NCBI RefSeq assembly: GCF_011039205.1
Contig: NZ_JAAKEL010000003.1
Location: 294,484-358,483, forward strand
DNA: 64,000 nt
Source of the DNA: Dysgonomonas sp. ZJ279
GTDB taxonomy: Bacteria > Bacteroidota > Bacteroidia > Bacteroidales > Dysgonomonadaceae
Direction: 5' to 3'
Of this stretch, positions 8,895-17,719 are shown piece by piece. A program made the position numbers and the translations under genes. The first letter of the stretch is position 1. Every line of letters starts with the position of its first letter. A model generated the notes under the pieces. That model did not search any database, was not told where the DNA came from, and saw only the letters and a list, made by a program, of their open reading frames with translations.

Positions 8895-9776
8895 ATGCAT
8901 AAATCAGGATTTGTAAATATAGTAGGTAACCCTAATGTCGGTAAGTCGACATTAATGAATATATTGGTCGGAGAGAAGATTTCTATCATTACTTCCAAGG
9001 CTCAGACTACACGACACCGTATATTGGGTATCGTTAATACTGACGAATATCAGATTGTATATTCTGACACTCCGGGAGTACTTCGTCCTAATTATAAGTT
9101 ACAGGAGTCGATGCTCAATTTCTCAGAATCGGCTTTAAGTGATGCGGATGTATTGCTTTATATGACAGATGTGATAGAAAAGACTGATAAAAATGAAGCT
9201 TTTCTTCAAAAAGTTCAGCGTACTGATGTACCTGTTTTACTGTTAATAAACAAAATAGATAAGAGTAACCAACAGGAATTGGAAACTTTGGTTGCCGCAT
9301 GGAAAGAATTGTTGCCCAAAGCTGAGATATACCCTATATCTGCAATAAGTAAGTTTAATGTAGATGTAGTGAAGAATAGAATATTACAGTTAATACCCGA
9401 GTCTCCTCCTTATTTCGAAAAAGATGCTTTAACCGATCGTCCGGCTCGCTTTTTTGTGACTGAGATTATCCGCGAAAAGATACTTTTGTATTATCAAAAA
9501 GAGGTTCCTTATGCTGTCGAGGTTGTAGTAGAAGAATTTAAAGACGAACGCGAAATTATAAATATTCGAGCACTGATCATTGTGGAACGTGATACCCAAA
9601 AAGGTATTATTATTGGTCACAAGGGTGCAGCCTTGAAGAAAGTTGGTACTATGGCTCGTAAAGATATGGAGCGATTCTTCGATAAGAAAATATTCTTGGA
9701 AATGTATGTCAAAGTAGAGAAGGATTGGCGAAGCCGCGATAATATACTCCGATCTTTTGGTTATCGTATGGACTAA
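8895..9776 (+). CDS. era: GTPase Era
   Basis: Essential GTPase of 30S ribosome assembly and 16S rRNA 3'-end maturation. From the ATG at 8895 it has 293 residues. The P-loop GNPNVGKS is at 11-18, the switch region contains the DTPG motif (YSDTPGVL), NKID gives guanine specificity, and the C-terminal KH domain contains IIGHKGAALKKVG for rRNA binding. A TTG at 8871 in frame overlaps the -7 box and is not used. It is monocistronic, closed by a hairpin. Confidence 0.97.
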   Translation: MHKSGFVNIVGNPNVGKSTLMNILVGEKISIITSKAQTTRHRILGIVNTDEYQIVYSDTPGVLRPNYKLQESMLNFSESALSDADVLLYMTDVIEKTDKNEAFLQKVQRTDVPVLLLINKIDKSNQQELETLVAAWKELLPKAEIYPISAISKFNVDVVKNRILQLIPESPPYFEKDALTDRPARFFVTEIIREKILLYYQKEVPYAVEVVVEEFKDEREIINIRALIIVERDTQKGIIIGHKGAALKKVGTMARKDMERFFDKKIFLEMYVKVEKDWRSRDNILRSFGYRMD

Positions 9777-9790
9777 ATATATTATATAAA

Positions 9791-9830
9791 ATAAAAAACG
9801 CATGGGTGTTAAAGCCGATGCGTTTTTTTA
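9791..9830 (+). terminator. Intrinsic terminator after era
   Basis: The stem AAAAAACGCAT/ATGCGTTTTTT encloses a 14-nt loop and ends in a T7 run. Because the stem also carries an A-run on its left side it can act for the converging gene at 9893. Confidence 0.8.
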
Positions 9831-9892
9831 TTTTGTTTCAAAGTATTACAATTAACTATATTACTTTGAAAATCATAAGAAGTTAAATGGTT

Positions 9893-10153
9893 TTACATAC
9901 CGATTTGACTCTTGATAAAATCACGGGCTTCATCTTTTGTTTTAAAATACATAATCCCTTTAATTTTAGCAGGAAGTCTATCCAAATTAAGTTCTAATTT
10001 GCTAGAGGTACATTCCATTGAGAAATTCTCATACGTTGTGGTGGTATCTTCTACATTAATCTGGCTAATATTGAATGAGCTGATAGATAATCTTTCAGGA
10101 TCTACCTTGTAGACGATGCTTCCACTCTTTTTTAAAGTGTCATCTGTTTTCAT
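9893..10153 (-). CDS. Small hypothetical protein
   Basis: An 86-residue soluble protein with alternating strand-like segments followed by a helix, DEARDFIKSQIG. No known motif was recognised. The start ATG at 10153 is the only one in frame. It stands alone between era and the methylmalonyl-CoA operon, convergent with era and divergent from mce. A real gene is likely from its isolated position and balanced composition, but its function is unknown. Confidence 0.5.
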   Translation of the reverse strand: MKTDDTLKKSGSIVYKVDPERLSISSFNISQINVEDTTTTYENFSMECTSSKLELNLDRLPAKIKGIMYFKTKDEARDFIKSQIGM

Positions 10154-10507
10154 AATAAATAACTTTAATTAGGGTTGGACATCTTACCTCTTTTAAGATA
10201 AGGAATAAAACTCAAAAAAGTTTTACCTAAACGTTAAATTAACTAATTATTAACATGTATTTAACTTAATTATGGGCAGATATGTTTGTTTTCAACTGCT
10301 TTGCAGAATATTTATTTTTTGAGTCGTTATTTAATTTTATTGAAAAGTATGTGGTTTATAGTGAATCTCCGTATTATAAGATTGTTGCACAGTTCTTCGA
10401 AAAGTGTGCAATAGTATGTGTTTTTTTTATTGTATAAATTTCGTTGTCTTATAATTTAGTAGTACTTTTGTCAAAACTAAATAATAACATTTTATTTTTA
10501 ATAAATC
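10154..10507. other. Intergenic region between divergent genes
   Basis: 354 nt of AT-rich DNA without a gene. It holds an inverted repeat TTGCACA/TGTGCAA (10385-10411, 13-nt spacer) and, at 10463-10470, a TACTTTTG -7 box for mce that leaves a leader of about 35 nt. A T8 run follows the inverted repeat at a distance of 9 nt. No riboswitch was recognised. Confidence 0.4.
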
Positions 10508-10921
10508 ATGGATATTTCACACATCGAGCATTTAGGTATTGCCGTAAAAAGTATCGAAGAACAACTACCTTATTACGAAGGAGTGTTAGGTTTGAAATGC
10601 TATAGCATTGAGGTTGTTGAAGACCAAAAAGTAAAAACCGCATTCTTCAAAGTAGGACAAACTAAAATTGAATTATTAGAGCCAACAAGTCCTGAAAGTA
10701 CAATCGCCAAATTTATCGAAAAAAGAGGTGAAGGTATACATCACATCGCATGGTGCGTTCAGGATGGAGTTGCTAACGCTCTTGCTGAAGTGGAAGCAAA
10801 AGGTGTTCAGTTAATTGATAAAGCACCACGTCGCGGAGCAGAAGGTTTGGATATAGCTTTCCTTCATCCAAAATCGACAGGTAGCGTGTTGACCGAGCTT
10901 TGTGAAACACCAAAGAAATAA
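10508..10921 (+). CDS. mce: Methylmalonyl-CoA epimerase
   Basis: Interconverts the (R) and (S) epimers of methylmalonyl-CoA, linking the B12-dependent mutase to decarboxylation in the succinate-propionate route. It is 137 residues of VOC fold. Metal ligands are visible as His8 or His13 in SHIEHLGIAV, the first His of GIHHIAW and Glu in TELCE. It is the first gene of a four-gene operon with mmdA, a small subunit and a biotin carrier, which fixes its role. The methylmalonyl-CoA mutase genes are not in this window. Confidence 0.93.
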   Translation: MDISHIEHLGIAVKSIEEQLPYYEGVLGLKCYSIEVVEDQKVKTAFFKVGQTKIELLEPTSPESTIAKFIEKRGEGIHHIAWCVQDGVANALAEVEAKGVQLIDKAPRRGAEGLDIAFLHPKSTGSVLTELCETPKK

Positions 10922-11012
10922 GAAATTAATAAATGGCTTTACACATAGACTATCTGTTGTAAAGTCATTTTCTATTAGAATAAAATCATATTGAATTATA
11001 AAATATAAAAAC

Positions 11013-12572
11013 ATGAGCCAACTTGAAAAAGTAAAAGAGCTAATTGAACTTCGAGCAAAAGCTCGTCTTGGCGGTGGTGAGAAAAGAATAGAAGCTCAAC
11101 ACGCAAAAGGTAAATACACAGCACGCGAACGCGTAGCGATTCTACTCGACGAAGGAAGCTTCGAAGAGTTTGATATGTTTGTAGAGCACCGTTGTACAAA
11201 CTTTGGAATGGAGAAAACTAAGTTCCTAGGTGATGGTGTTGTAACCGGTTGTGGAACTATCGAAGGTCGTCTGGTTTACGTCTTTGCTCAGGATTTCACT
11301 GTAATTGCAGGATCTTTATCTGAAACTCTAGCTATGAAAATCTGTAAAGTGATGGATATGGCTATGAAAGTAGGTGCTCCTGTTATTGGCATTAACGATT
11401 CGGGTGGCGCACGTATTCAAGAAGGTATTAATGCTCTTGCTGGTTATGCTGAAATTTTCCAACGTAACATTTTAGCTTCGGGTGTTATCCCTCAGATTTC
11501 CGGTATCTTCGGTCCATGTGCCGGTGGTGCTGTTTATTCTCCGGCTCTTACCGACTTTACTTTAATGACAGAGGGCATGTCTTACATGTTCCTTACAGGA
11601 CCTAAAGTAGTGAAAACCGTAACAGGTGAAGATGTAACTCAAGAGGAATTAGGTGGTGCAAGTGTACATACAACTAAATCGGGTGTTGCTCATTTTTCTG
11701 TTGGCAACGAAGATGATGGTTTAGCACTAATCCGTCAACTATTTGGATTCCTTCCTTCTAACAACATGGAAGAAGCTCCAAGACGCGAATGCAAAGATCC
11801 TATCGCAAGAATGGATGATTTGTTGAACGAAATTATCCCTGAAAATCCGAACAAACCATACGATATGTATGAAGTGATCGGTGCTGTTGTTGATAACGGC
11901 GAATTCTTGGAAGTTCATTCGGCATATGCTAAAAATATTATTGTAGGTTTCGCTCGCTTCAACGGACAATCTGTTGGTATCGTAGCTAACCAACCTAAAT
12001 ATATGGCTGGTGTACTAGATATTAATGCTTCACGTAAAGCGGCTCGTTTTGTGCGTTTCTGTGATGCGTTCAATATTCCAATAGTAACATTGGTTGACGT
12101 TCCCGGATTCCTTCCAGGTACAGGTCAGGAGTACGGTGGTGTTATTACTCATGGTGCAAAATTACTTTATGCTTACGGTGAGGCTACTGTGCCTAAGGTT
12201 ACTGTAACACTTCGTAAATCGTACGGTGGTTCTCATATCGTAATGAGTTGTAAACAACTTCGCGGAGATATCAACTATGCATGGCCGACTGCCGAAATTG
12301 CAGTTATGGGTGCTGACGGTGCTGTTGAAGTACTATATGCTAAGGAAATCAAAGCAGAGACTGATCCTGTTAAACAAGCAGAAGTTGCTGCGGCTAAGAA
12401 AGACGAATACAACAAACTGTTCTGTAATCCTTACAACGCTGCCCGCTATGGTTATATCGATGATATTATTGAACCACGTAACACACGTTTCCGTGTAATC
12501 CGTGCATTAGAACAATTGAGAACTAAAAAGCAAACTAATCCTGCTAAAAAGCATGATAACTTGCCTCTATAA
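11013..12572 (+). CDS. mmdA: Methylmalonyl-CoA decarboxylase/propionyl-CoA carboxylase carboxyltransferase subunit (MmdA)
   Basis: Carboxyltransferase that moves CO2 between (S)-methylmalonyl-CoA and enzyme-bound biotin. It has 519 residues with both crotonase-like halves: GGARIQEG and [16 protein letters not shown] in the N-half, and [16 protein letters not shown] with [12 protein letters not shown] in the C-half. Length and motifs equal MmdA, PccB and the 12S transcarboxylase subunit. The neighbours mce and a biotin carrier favour the decarboxylase role. Biotin carboxylase and a membrane-bound beta subunit are both absent nearby, so the complex cannot be fully named from this window. Confidence 0.93.
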   Translation: MSQLEKVKELIELRAKARLGGGEKRIEAQHAKGKYTARERVAILLDEGSFEEFDMFVEHRCTNFGMEKTKFLGDGVVTGCGTIEGRLVYVFAQDFTVIAGSLSETLAMKICKVMDMAMKVGAPVIGINDSGGARIQEGINALAGYAEIFQRNILASGVIPQISGIFGPCAGGAVYSPALTDFTLMTEGMSYMFLTGPKVVKTVTGEDVTQEELGGASVHTTKSGVAHFSVGNEDDGLALIRQLFGFLPSNNMEEAPRRECKDPIARMDDLLNEIIPENPNKPYDMYEVIGAVVDNGEFLEVHSAYAKNIIVGFARFNGQSVGIVANQPKYMAGVLDINASRKAARFVRFCDAFNIPIVTLVDVPGFLPGTGQEYGGVITHGAKLLYAYGEATVPKVTVTLRKSYGGSHIVMSCKQLRGDINYAWPTAEIAVMGADGAVEVLYAKEIKAETDPVKQAEVAAAKKDEYNKLFCNPYNAARYGYIDDIIEPRNTRFRVIRALEQLRTKKQTNPAKKHDNLPL

Positions 12573-12591
12573 TCTCTAAAAGAATATAATT

Positions 12592-12771
12592 ATGAGTGAA
12601 AATAATATACCGGCAGACGTATTAGCAGCTATTGCGATGGCAATATATGAAATGCAAGATCAGGTACATGATGTAGAAAGCAATGTGCTTACGTTCAAAA
12701 GACCTGCACAGGATTTCTTGCCATGGAGCGCTAAAGAAAATGGTATGTTGGTAATGCCAAGTAGAAAATAA
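12592..12771 (+). CDS. Small subunit between mmdA and the biotin carrier (MmdE/OadG-tail-like, 59 aa)
   Basis: A 59-residue gene lying 19 nt after mmdA and 19 nt before the biotin carrier, starting MSENNIPADVLAAIAMAIYE. It is helical at the N-terminus and ends in WSAKENGMLVMPSRK. A short C-terminal tail with a Trp and basic residues after a variable linker recalls the epsilon subunit of Veillonella methylmalonyl-CoA decarboxylase and the tail of OadG/MmdD, which hold the complex together. There is no membrane segment, unlike OadG. The tight position in the operon makes it a real gene; the MmdE-like role is inference from pattern and context. Confidence 0.7.
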   Translation: MSENNIPADVLAAIAMAIYEMQDQVHDVESNVLTFKRPAQDFLPWSAKENGMLVMPSRK

Positions 12772-12790
12772 AACTTGAATAATTAGTTGT

Positions 12791-13207
12791 ATGAAAACAT
12801 TTAAATATAAAATCAACGGTAAAGAATACGCAGTTGCCGTTAATAAAATGGAAGATACTCTAGCCGAAGTGGAAGTAAACGGTACTTCTTACAAAGTAGA
12901 GTTAGAGAAAAAAGAAGAAGAGGTGGCTGCACCTAGAATTCAGCGACCAGTTGTAGCTTCTTCCCCAGCAGCAGGCAAGCCTGCAGGTACGGGTGCTGGT
13001 GCGATTAAGTCTCCACTTCCGGGAATCGTTATTGATATAATGGTAAATGTAGGTGACCAAGTTAAAAAAGGTCAGACAGTTGCTATGCTTGAAGCCATGA
13101 AAATGGAAAATGCGATCAACTCGCCTTTGGATGGAAAAGTAGCTTCAATCTCAGTAAGTACAGGTGATTCTGTACTCGAAGGAGTCGTTATTCTTACTAT
13201 CGAATAA
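12791..13207 (+). CDS. mmdC: Biotin carboxyl carrier subunit (MmdC/1.3S-like)
   Basis: Carries the carboxyl group on biotin between active sites. It has 138 residues. The N-terminal domain FKYKINGKEYAVAVNKMED is followed by a Pro/Ala-rich flexible linker (about 50-70), then a biotinyl domain with GIVIDIMVNVGDQVKKGQ and the biotinylation site EAMKMEN (Lys in the centre). It is the last gene of the mce operon, closed by a strong hairpin. The gene for the beta subunit that often follows in Bacteroidales is missing here. Confidence 0.92.
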   Translation: MKTFKYKINGKEYAVAVNKMEDTLAEVEVNGTSYKVELEKKEEEVAAPRIQRPVVASSPAAGKPAGTGAGAIKSPLPGIVIDIMVNVGDQVKKGQTVAMLEAMKMENAINSPLDGKVASISVSTGDSVLEGVVILTIE

Positions 13208-13228
13208 TAAAAAATCCGATCAATATAG

Positions 13229-13262
13229 AGGCTGTATGAATCATTTCATACAGCCTTTTTTG
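13229..13262 (+). terminator. Intrinsic terminator of the mce-mmdA operon
   Basis: The stem AGGCTGTATGA/TCATACAGCCT, 11-12 bp, has a short loop and is followed by T6GT4. Confidence 0.9.
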
Positions 13263-13316
13263 TTTTAAATTAATATAAAAAATAAAGACTGGTTTTAGCC
13301 TTTAGCTTTCTATACT

Positions 13317-13324
13317 TACCTTTG
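13317..13324 (+). promoter_or_regulatory. Bacteroidota -7 box (TACCTTTG) for the efflux operon
   Basis: Exact TAnnTTTG match 73 nt before the first efflux gene, directly after the preceding terminator. The -33 position is T-rich but lacks TTG. Confidence 0.45.
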
Positions 13325-13397
13325 TGGAATTGGAGAAAAACAATTTCACACATCAAATGTTAATCTATAGGATGTATTCCTGTAAATTTCAATATAT

Positions 13398-14579
13398 ATG
13401 AAGAATATTAAAACAAACCTCTCATTACTCTCTGTCTGTATTTTTATTTTCTTATTCAGTGCTTGTAAAAAGACAACAGTAGAACCTCCTGTTGTAGAAG
13501 TAGAACCGGCTACAGTAGATAATATTGAAATTTATGGCGATTATGTCGGGCTTATCCGTGCTTCGCGCAATGTAGAGATCCGTGCACGTGTGGAAGGCTT
13601 TTTAGAAAAAATGACTTTCAATGAAGGTAAAAAAGTAGAGGTGAACGAGCCTCTGTTTTATATTAATAACGCACCTTATAAAGCCCGTGTAGAAAAGGCA
13701 AAGGCTCAACTAAAAAAGGATGAAGCTCAACAAGCAAAAGCACAGCGTGATGCAGAGCGTTTGCGTCCTCTCTACCAACAAAATGCGGCCAGTCAGTTAG
13801 ATTTAGATAATGCGGAAGCAGCATTGGATATGACGAAGGCAAACGTGTCGATGAGTAAAGCCGATCTGGAACAAGCCGAATTAGAACTTAGTTATACTGT
13901 TGTGAGATCACCCTTATCGGGTTATATAAGTGAACGATATGTCGACATAGGGACTTTGGTAGGCAATAATGCTAAATCATTATTAGCTACGGTTGTTAAG
14001 CGTGATACTGTACTAGTCGATTTCAAATTGACGTCTCTCGATTATCTGAGGAGCCAGCGCAGAAATGTGCATTTAGGTGAATTAGATACAACACGCTCAT
14101 GGCAACCGACAGTAACTGTTACATTAGCCGACAATTCGGTATATGGAGCAAAAGGTATCGTCGATTTTGCATCTCCGTTGGTAGATCCCAAAACGGGAAC
14201 TTTTGGGGTACGTGCTGAGTTGCCTAATCCGAACCAAGTGCTACTCCCCGGACAGTTTACACGTGTAAAATTACTTCTCGATGTATTGGAGAATGTAGTG
14301 GTTGTTCCGCGAAAAGCTATTATCATAGAAAAGGGTGGTGCATTTATATTTGTTATACGCCCCGATAGTATTGCTGAAAAAAGATATATAGAAACAGGTC
14401 CTGAACAGAATAATAAAATTGTTGTTACTCGCGGGCTATCTGCTAATGAAAACATTGTAGTAGAAGGATATCAGAAATTGACACATGGGCAATTGGTTAT
14501 ACCGCGTACTCGTAACGAAGAAGAGGCAATAGAAGCTACGGTCAGAGAGCAACAAGCTAAGAAGGAGGGAAAAGAATGA
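13398..14579 (+). CDS. RND efflux periplasmic adaptor (AcrA/MexA family)
   Basis: Membrane-fusion protein that connects the inner-membrane pump to the outer-membrane channel. A lipoprotein signal ends in FLFSACKK, giving a lipid-anchored protein of 393 residues. The lipoyl-like halves (VEGFLEKMTFNEGKKVEVNE and LSYTVVRSPLSGYISERYV) flank a long helical hairpin rich in Ala, Lys and Gln (about 95-165), and the beta-barrel with LLPGQFTRVKL follows. Its stop overlaps the start of the pump gene by 4 nt. Substrate range cannot be read from sequence. No local regulator gene is present. Confidence 0.93.
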   Translation: MKNIKTNLSLLSVCIFIFLFSACKKTTVEPPVVEVEPATVDNIEIYGDYVGLIRASRNVEIRARVEGFLEKMTFNEGKKVEVNEPLFYINNAPYKARVEKAKAQLKKDEAQQAKAQRDAERLRPLYQQNAASQLDLDNAEAALDMTKANVSMSKADLEQAELELSYTVVRSPLSGYISERYVDIGTLVGNNAKSLLATVVKRDTVLVDFKLTSLDYLRSQRRNVHLGELDTTRSWQPTVTVTLADNSVYGAKGIVDFASPLVDPKTGTFGVRAELPNPNQVLLPGQFTRVKLLLDVLENVVVVPRKAIIIEKGGAFIFVIRPDSIAEKRYIETGPEQNNKIVVTRGLSANENIVVEGYQKLTHGQLVIPRTRNEEEAIEATVREQQAKKEGKE

Positions 14580-17500
14580 AACCTGGATTTTTTATCGACC
14601 GCCCCATTTTATCTACAGTCCTGTCATTACTGATAGTTATTACGGGTATTATAGGTTTGGCTCTTCTTCCTATTGAACAATATCCCCAAATAACGCCTCC
14701 TATGGTTAAGATCAGTGCATCTTATCCCGGAGCAAGTGCAACCACTGTTTCGCAGGCAGTAGCAACACCCATCGAGCAAGAATTGAACGGTACTCCCGGC
14801 ATGATATATATGGAATCCAGTAGTTCCAATTCGGGAGGATTATCTATAACTGTTACTTTCGATGTCAGCACAAATGTAGACCTAGCTGCTGTGGAAGTAC
14901 AGAATAGAGTAAAACTAGCGGAGTCCCGTTTGCCGGCCGAAGTTTTGCAGAACGGTATTTCTGTAGAGAAACAAGCAGCCAGCCAATTATTGACAATAGC
15001 CTTAGTATCTGAGGATCCTAAGTTTGATGAAATATACTTAAGCAACTACGCAACTATTAATATTCTCGATGTAATCAGACGTATACCCGGTGTTGGTCGT
15101 GTATCGAATGTCGGTAGTCGCTATTATGGTATGCAGATATGGGTATATCCCGATCGTTTAGCCAGTTTTGGGTTGACAGTAAAAGATTTACAGGATGCGC
15201 TCAAAGATCAGAATCGTGAATCGGCAGCAGGAGAGTTAGGTAAGCAACCTATTATTAATGTTGATGTTGCAATGCCGATCACTGCGCAAGGTCGATTGTC
15301 GACAGTCAGCGAATTTGAAGACATTGTAGTAAGAGCAGGTAGCGACGGATCATTTATTCGTATGCGCGATGTTGCCCGTGTGTCGCTGGAGGCTTCATCA
15401 TACAGTACCGAAAGTGGATTGAATGGGAAATATGCAACAATGCTAAGTATTTATATGCTTCCTGGGGCTAATGCAATGGAGGTTGCTAATGAGGTGAAAA
15501 TGGCGATGACGCAGATCCAGAAGGATTTTCCCGAAGGTCTCGATTATTTGATCCCTTTCGATATGACAGAATATATTTCGGAGTCAATTCACGAAGTATA
15601 TAAAACACTATTCGAAGCGCTGTTTCTTGTAATTGTTGTTGTGTTCTTATCATTACAGAACTGGAGAGCATCATTAATCCCTATTGTAGCAGTACCAATT
15701 TCGTTAATAGGAACTTTTGGGTTTATGCTTTTGATGGGATTCTCTTTAAACATGCTGACTCTTTTAGGTTTAGTTCTCGCCATAGGTATAGTTGTTGATG
15801 ATGCTATTGTCGTTGTCGAAAATGTCGAGCGCATAATGGAGGAAAAGGGGCTTAATGCTCGTGAGGCAACTCATCAGGCAATGAAAGAGTTGGCAGGAGC
15901 ACTTATTGCTACCTCATTGGTATTAGCTGCCGTATTTGTGCCAGTAAGCTTTCTGGATGGAATTACCGGTTCGCTATACAGACAGTTCTCTGTAACAATT
16001 GTAGTATCTGTTTTGATATCGGCAGTAGTAGCTTTAACGCTCAGTCCGGCTATGTGTGCCCTCATATTGCGACCATCGCAAAAGAAGAAGAACTTTGTTT
16101 TCCGCAAGATAAATATATGGCTGAATCAAGGAAATAAAAAATACGCAAGTATCTTGCTAAAGGTTATCAATAATCCTCGCCGCATTATGGCAGGTTTTGG
16201 GATGATAATGGTTTTTATATTCGTACTCAATAAAATAGTTCCTACAAGTTTTATACCGCAGGAAGATCAGGGATATTTTACTGTTGAATTGGAAATGCCT
16301 GAAGGTGCGACGTTAGAACGTACAAGAGTTGTTACGGACAGAGCCGTGGCATATCTTGACCATCACGAAGCAGTAGACCATGTGCAGAATGTGACAGGAT
16401 CTAGTCCTCGTGTGGGAACAAATCAAGGTCGTGCAACGTTGACAGTTATCCTTAAATCGTGGAAGGAACGAAGTGTAGGAGTCGATGATGTTATACGCGA
16501 TGCTCAAAAAGAATTTTATAATTATCCCGAGATTAGAGCCTTTGTGAGCAGACCGGCAGCTATACCCGGATTGGGTTCAGCCGGTGGAGTGGAAATGAAA
16601 TTACAGGCTCGTTCTGATGCAACATGGGATGATTTGGTGGCAGCGACTGATACATTTATGCATTATGCAGGGCAATCTAAAGAACTAGCTAATATCTCAT
16701 CTTCGTTGCAATCTGAGATACCTCAGTTGTATTTTGATGTAGATAGGGATCAGGCTAAATTATTAGGTGTTCCTATATCTGATATTTTTTCTACGATGAA
16801 GGCTTATCTGGGTTCGGTTTATGTGAACGATTTTAATATGTTCAACCGCATATATAAAGTGTATATTCAGGCTGATCAATCGTATAGAGCAACTCCCGAT
16901 GACATAAATCTTTTCTTTGTAAAAGCAGCGAATGGATCTATGATACCTCTTACCGCATTAGGTACAACAAGTTATACAACAGGTCCGGGTAATATCAGCC
17001 GCTTTAATATGTATACATCGGCTTCGATGCAGGTTACCCCAGCGAAAGGATATAGTTCGGGACAGGCTATGAATGTAATACAGGATATAGCTGACGAGCA
17101 TTTGCCCGAAAATATTGGTGTTGCATGGAGTGGACTATCCTTTCAGGAGCAAAAAGCTAGTGGACAGACCGGGATAGTAATGGCGTTGGTCTTCTTATTT
17201 GTTTTCTTGTTTTTAGCTGCCTTGTATGAAAGCTGGACAGTGCCGATAGCTGTTTTATTATCTTTGCCCGTGGCAGCATTAGGCGCATTTCTTGGTATTT
17301 GGGCGGTAGGATTAGATAATGATATATATTTTCAGATAGGATTAGTAACACTGATTGGTCTTGCGACGAAAAATGCAATATTGATAGTCGAATTTGCAAA
17401 GATACAGGTCGATAAAGGAATGCAACCAATCTATGCAGCAATGCAAGCAGCTAAATTACGGTTTCGTCCTATTCTAATGACTTCGTTAGCTTTTGTATTG

Positions 17501-17719
17501 GGTATGTTGCCGATGGTGTTAGCATCGGGTCCGGGATCGGCTAGTCGCCACTCGATAGGTACAGGAGTTTTCTTCGGTATGATTGTTGCGATTACATTTG
17601 GTATTATACTGGTGCCTTTCTTCTTCGTGATGGTTTATAAGGCTAAAAATAAATTTAAGATACCTGAATTGAAGTTTCCTAGATTTATGAAAAGAAATAA
17701 ACAGAATAAGTATGAGTAA
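14576..17719 (+). CDS. RND multidrug efflux transporter (AcrB/MexB, HAE1 family)
   Basis: Proton-driven inner-membrane pump of 1047 residues, normal for HAE1 transporters. It starts MKPGFFIDRPILSTVLSLLIVITG (TM1) and has a large porter domain after TM1 and again after TM7. The charged pair that relays protons in TM4 is visible in LAIGIVVDDAIVVVENVE, and GLATKNAILIVEFA marks TM10-11. There are twelve predicted membrane helices. It overlaps the genes on both sides, so all three parts are made together. Confidence 0.96.
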   Translation: MKPGFFIDRPILSTVLSLLIVITGIIGLALLPIEQYPQITPPMVKISASYPGASATTVSQAVATPIEQELNGTPGMIYMESSSSNSGGLSITVTFDVSTNVDLAAVEVQNRVKLAESRLPAEVLQNGISVEKQAASQLLTIALVSEDPKFDEIYLSNYATINILDVIRRIPGVGRVSNVGSRYYGMQIWVYPDRLASFGLTVKDLQDALKDQNRESAAGELGKQPIINVDVAMPITAQGRLSTVSEFEDIVVRAGSDGSFIRMRDVARVSLEASSYSTESGLNGKYATMLSIYMLPGANAMEVANEVKMAMTQIQKDFPEGLDYLIPFDMTEYISESIHEVYKTLFEALFLVIVVVFLSLQNWRASLIPIVAVPISLIGTFGFMLLMGFSLNMLTLLGLVLAIGIVVDDAIVVVENVERIMEEKGLNAREATHQAMKELAGALIATSLVLAAVFVPVSFLDGITGSLYRQFSVTIVVSVLISAVVALTLSPAMCALILRPSQKKKNFVFRKINIWLNQGNKKYASILLKVINNPRRIMAGFGMIMVFIFVLNKIVPTSFIPQEDQGYFTVELEMPEGATLERTRVVTDRAVAYLDHHEAVDHVQNVTGSSPRVGTNQGRATLTVILKSWKERSVGVDDVIRDAQKEFYNYPEIRAFVSRPAAIPGLGSAGGVEMKLQARSDATWDDLVAATDTFMHYAGQSKELANISSSLQSEIPQLYFDVDRDQAKLLGVPISDIFSTMKAYLGSVYVNDFNMFNRIYKVYIQADQSYRATPDDINLFFVKAANGSMIPLTALGTTSYTTGPGNISRFNMYTSASMQVTPAKGYSSGQAMNVIQDIADEHLPENIGVAWSGLSFQEQKASGQTGIVMALVFLFVFLFLAALYESWTVPIAVLLSLPVAALGAFLGIWAVGLDNDIYFQIGLVTLIGLATKNAILIVEFAKIQVDKGMQPIYAAMQAAKLRFRPILMTSLAFVLGMLPMVLASGPGSASRHSIGTGVFFGMIVAITFGIILVPFFFVMVYKAKNKFKIPELKFPRFMKRNKQNKYE

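Noticed and set aside
11000..13207. Acetyl-CoA carboxylase or oxaloacetate decarboxylase
   Set aside because: The neighbour mce and the MmdA-type carboxyltransferase favour methylmalonyl-CoA; no biotin carboxylase or OadA-type domain is present.
14042..14455. Frames antisense to the efflux adaptor and pump genes
   Set aside because: They mirror the codon bias of genuine genes; none has a domain signature.
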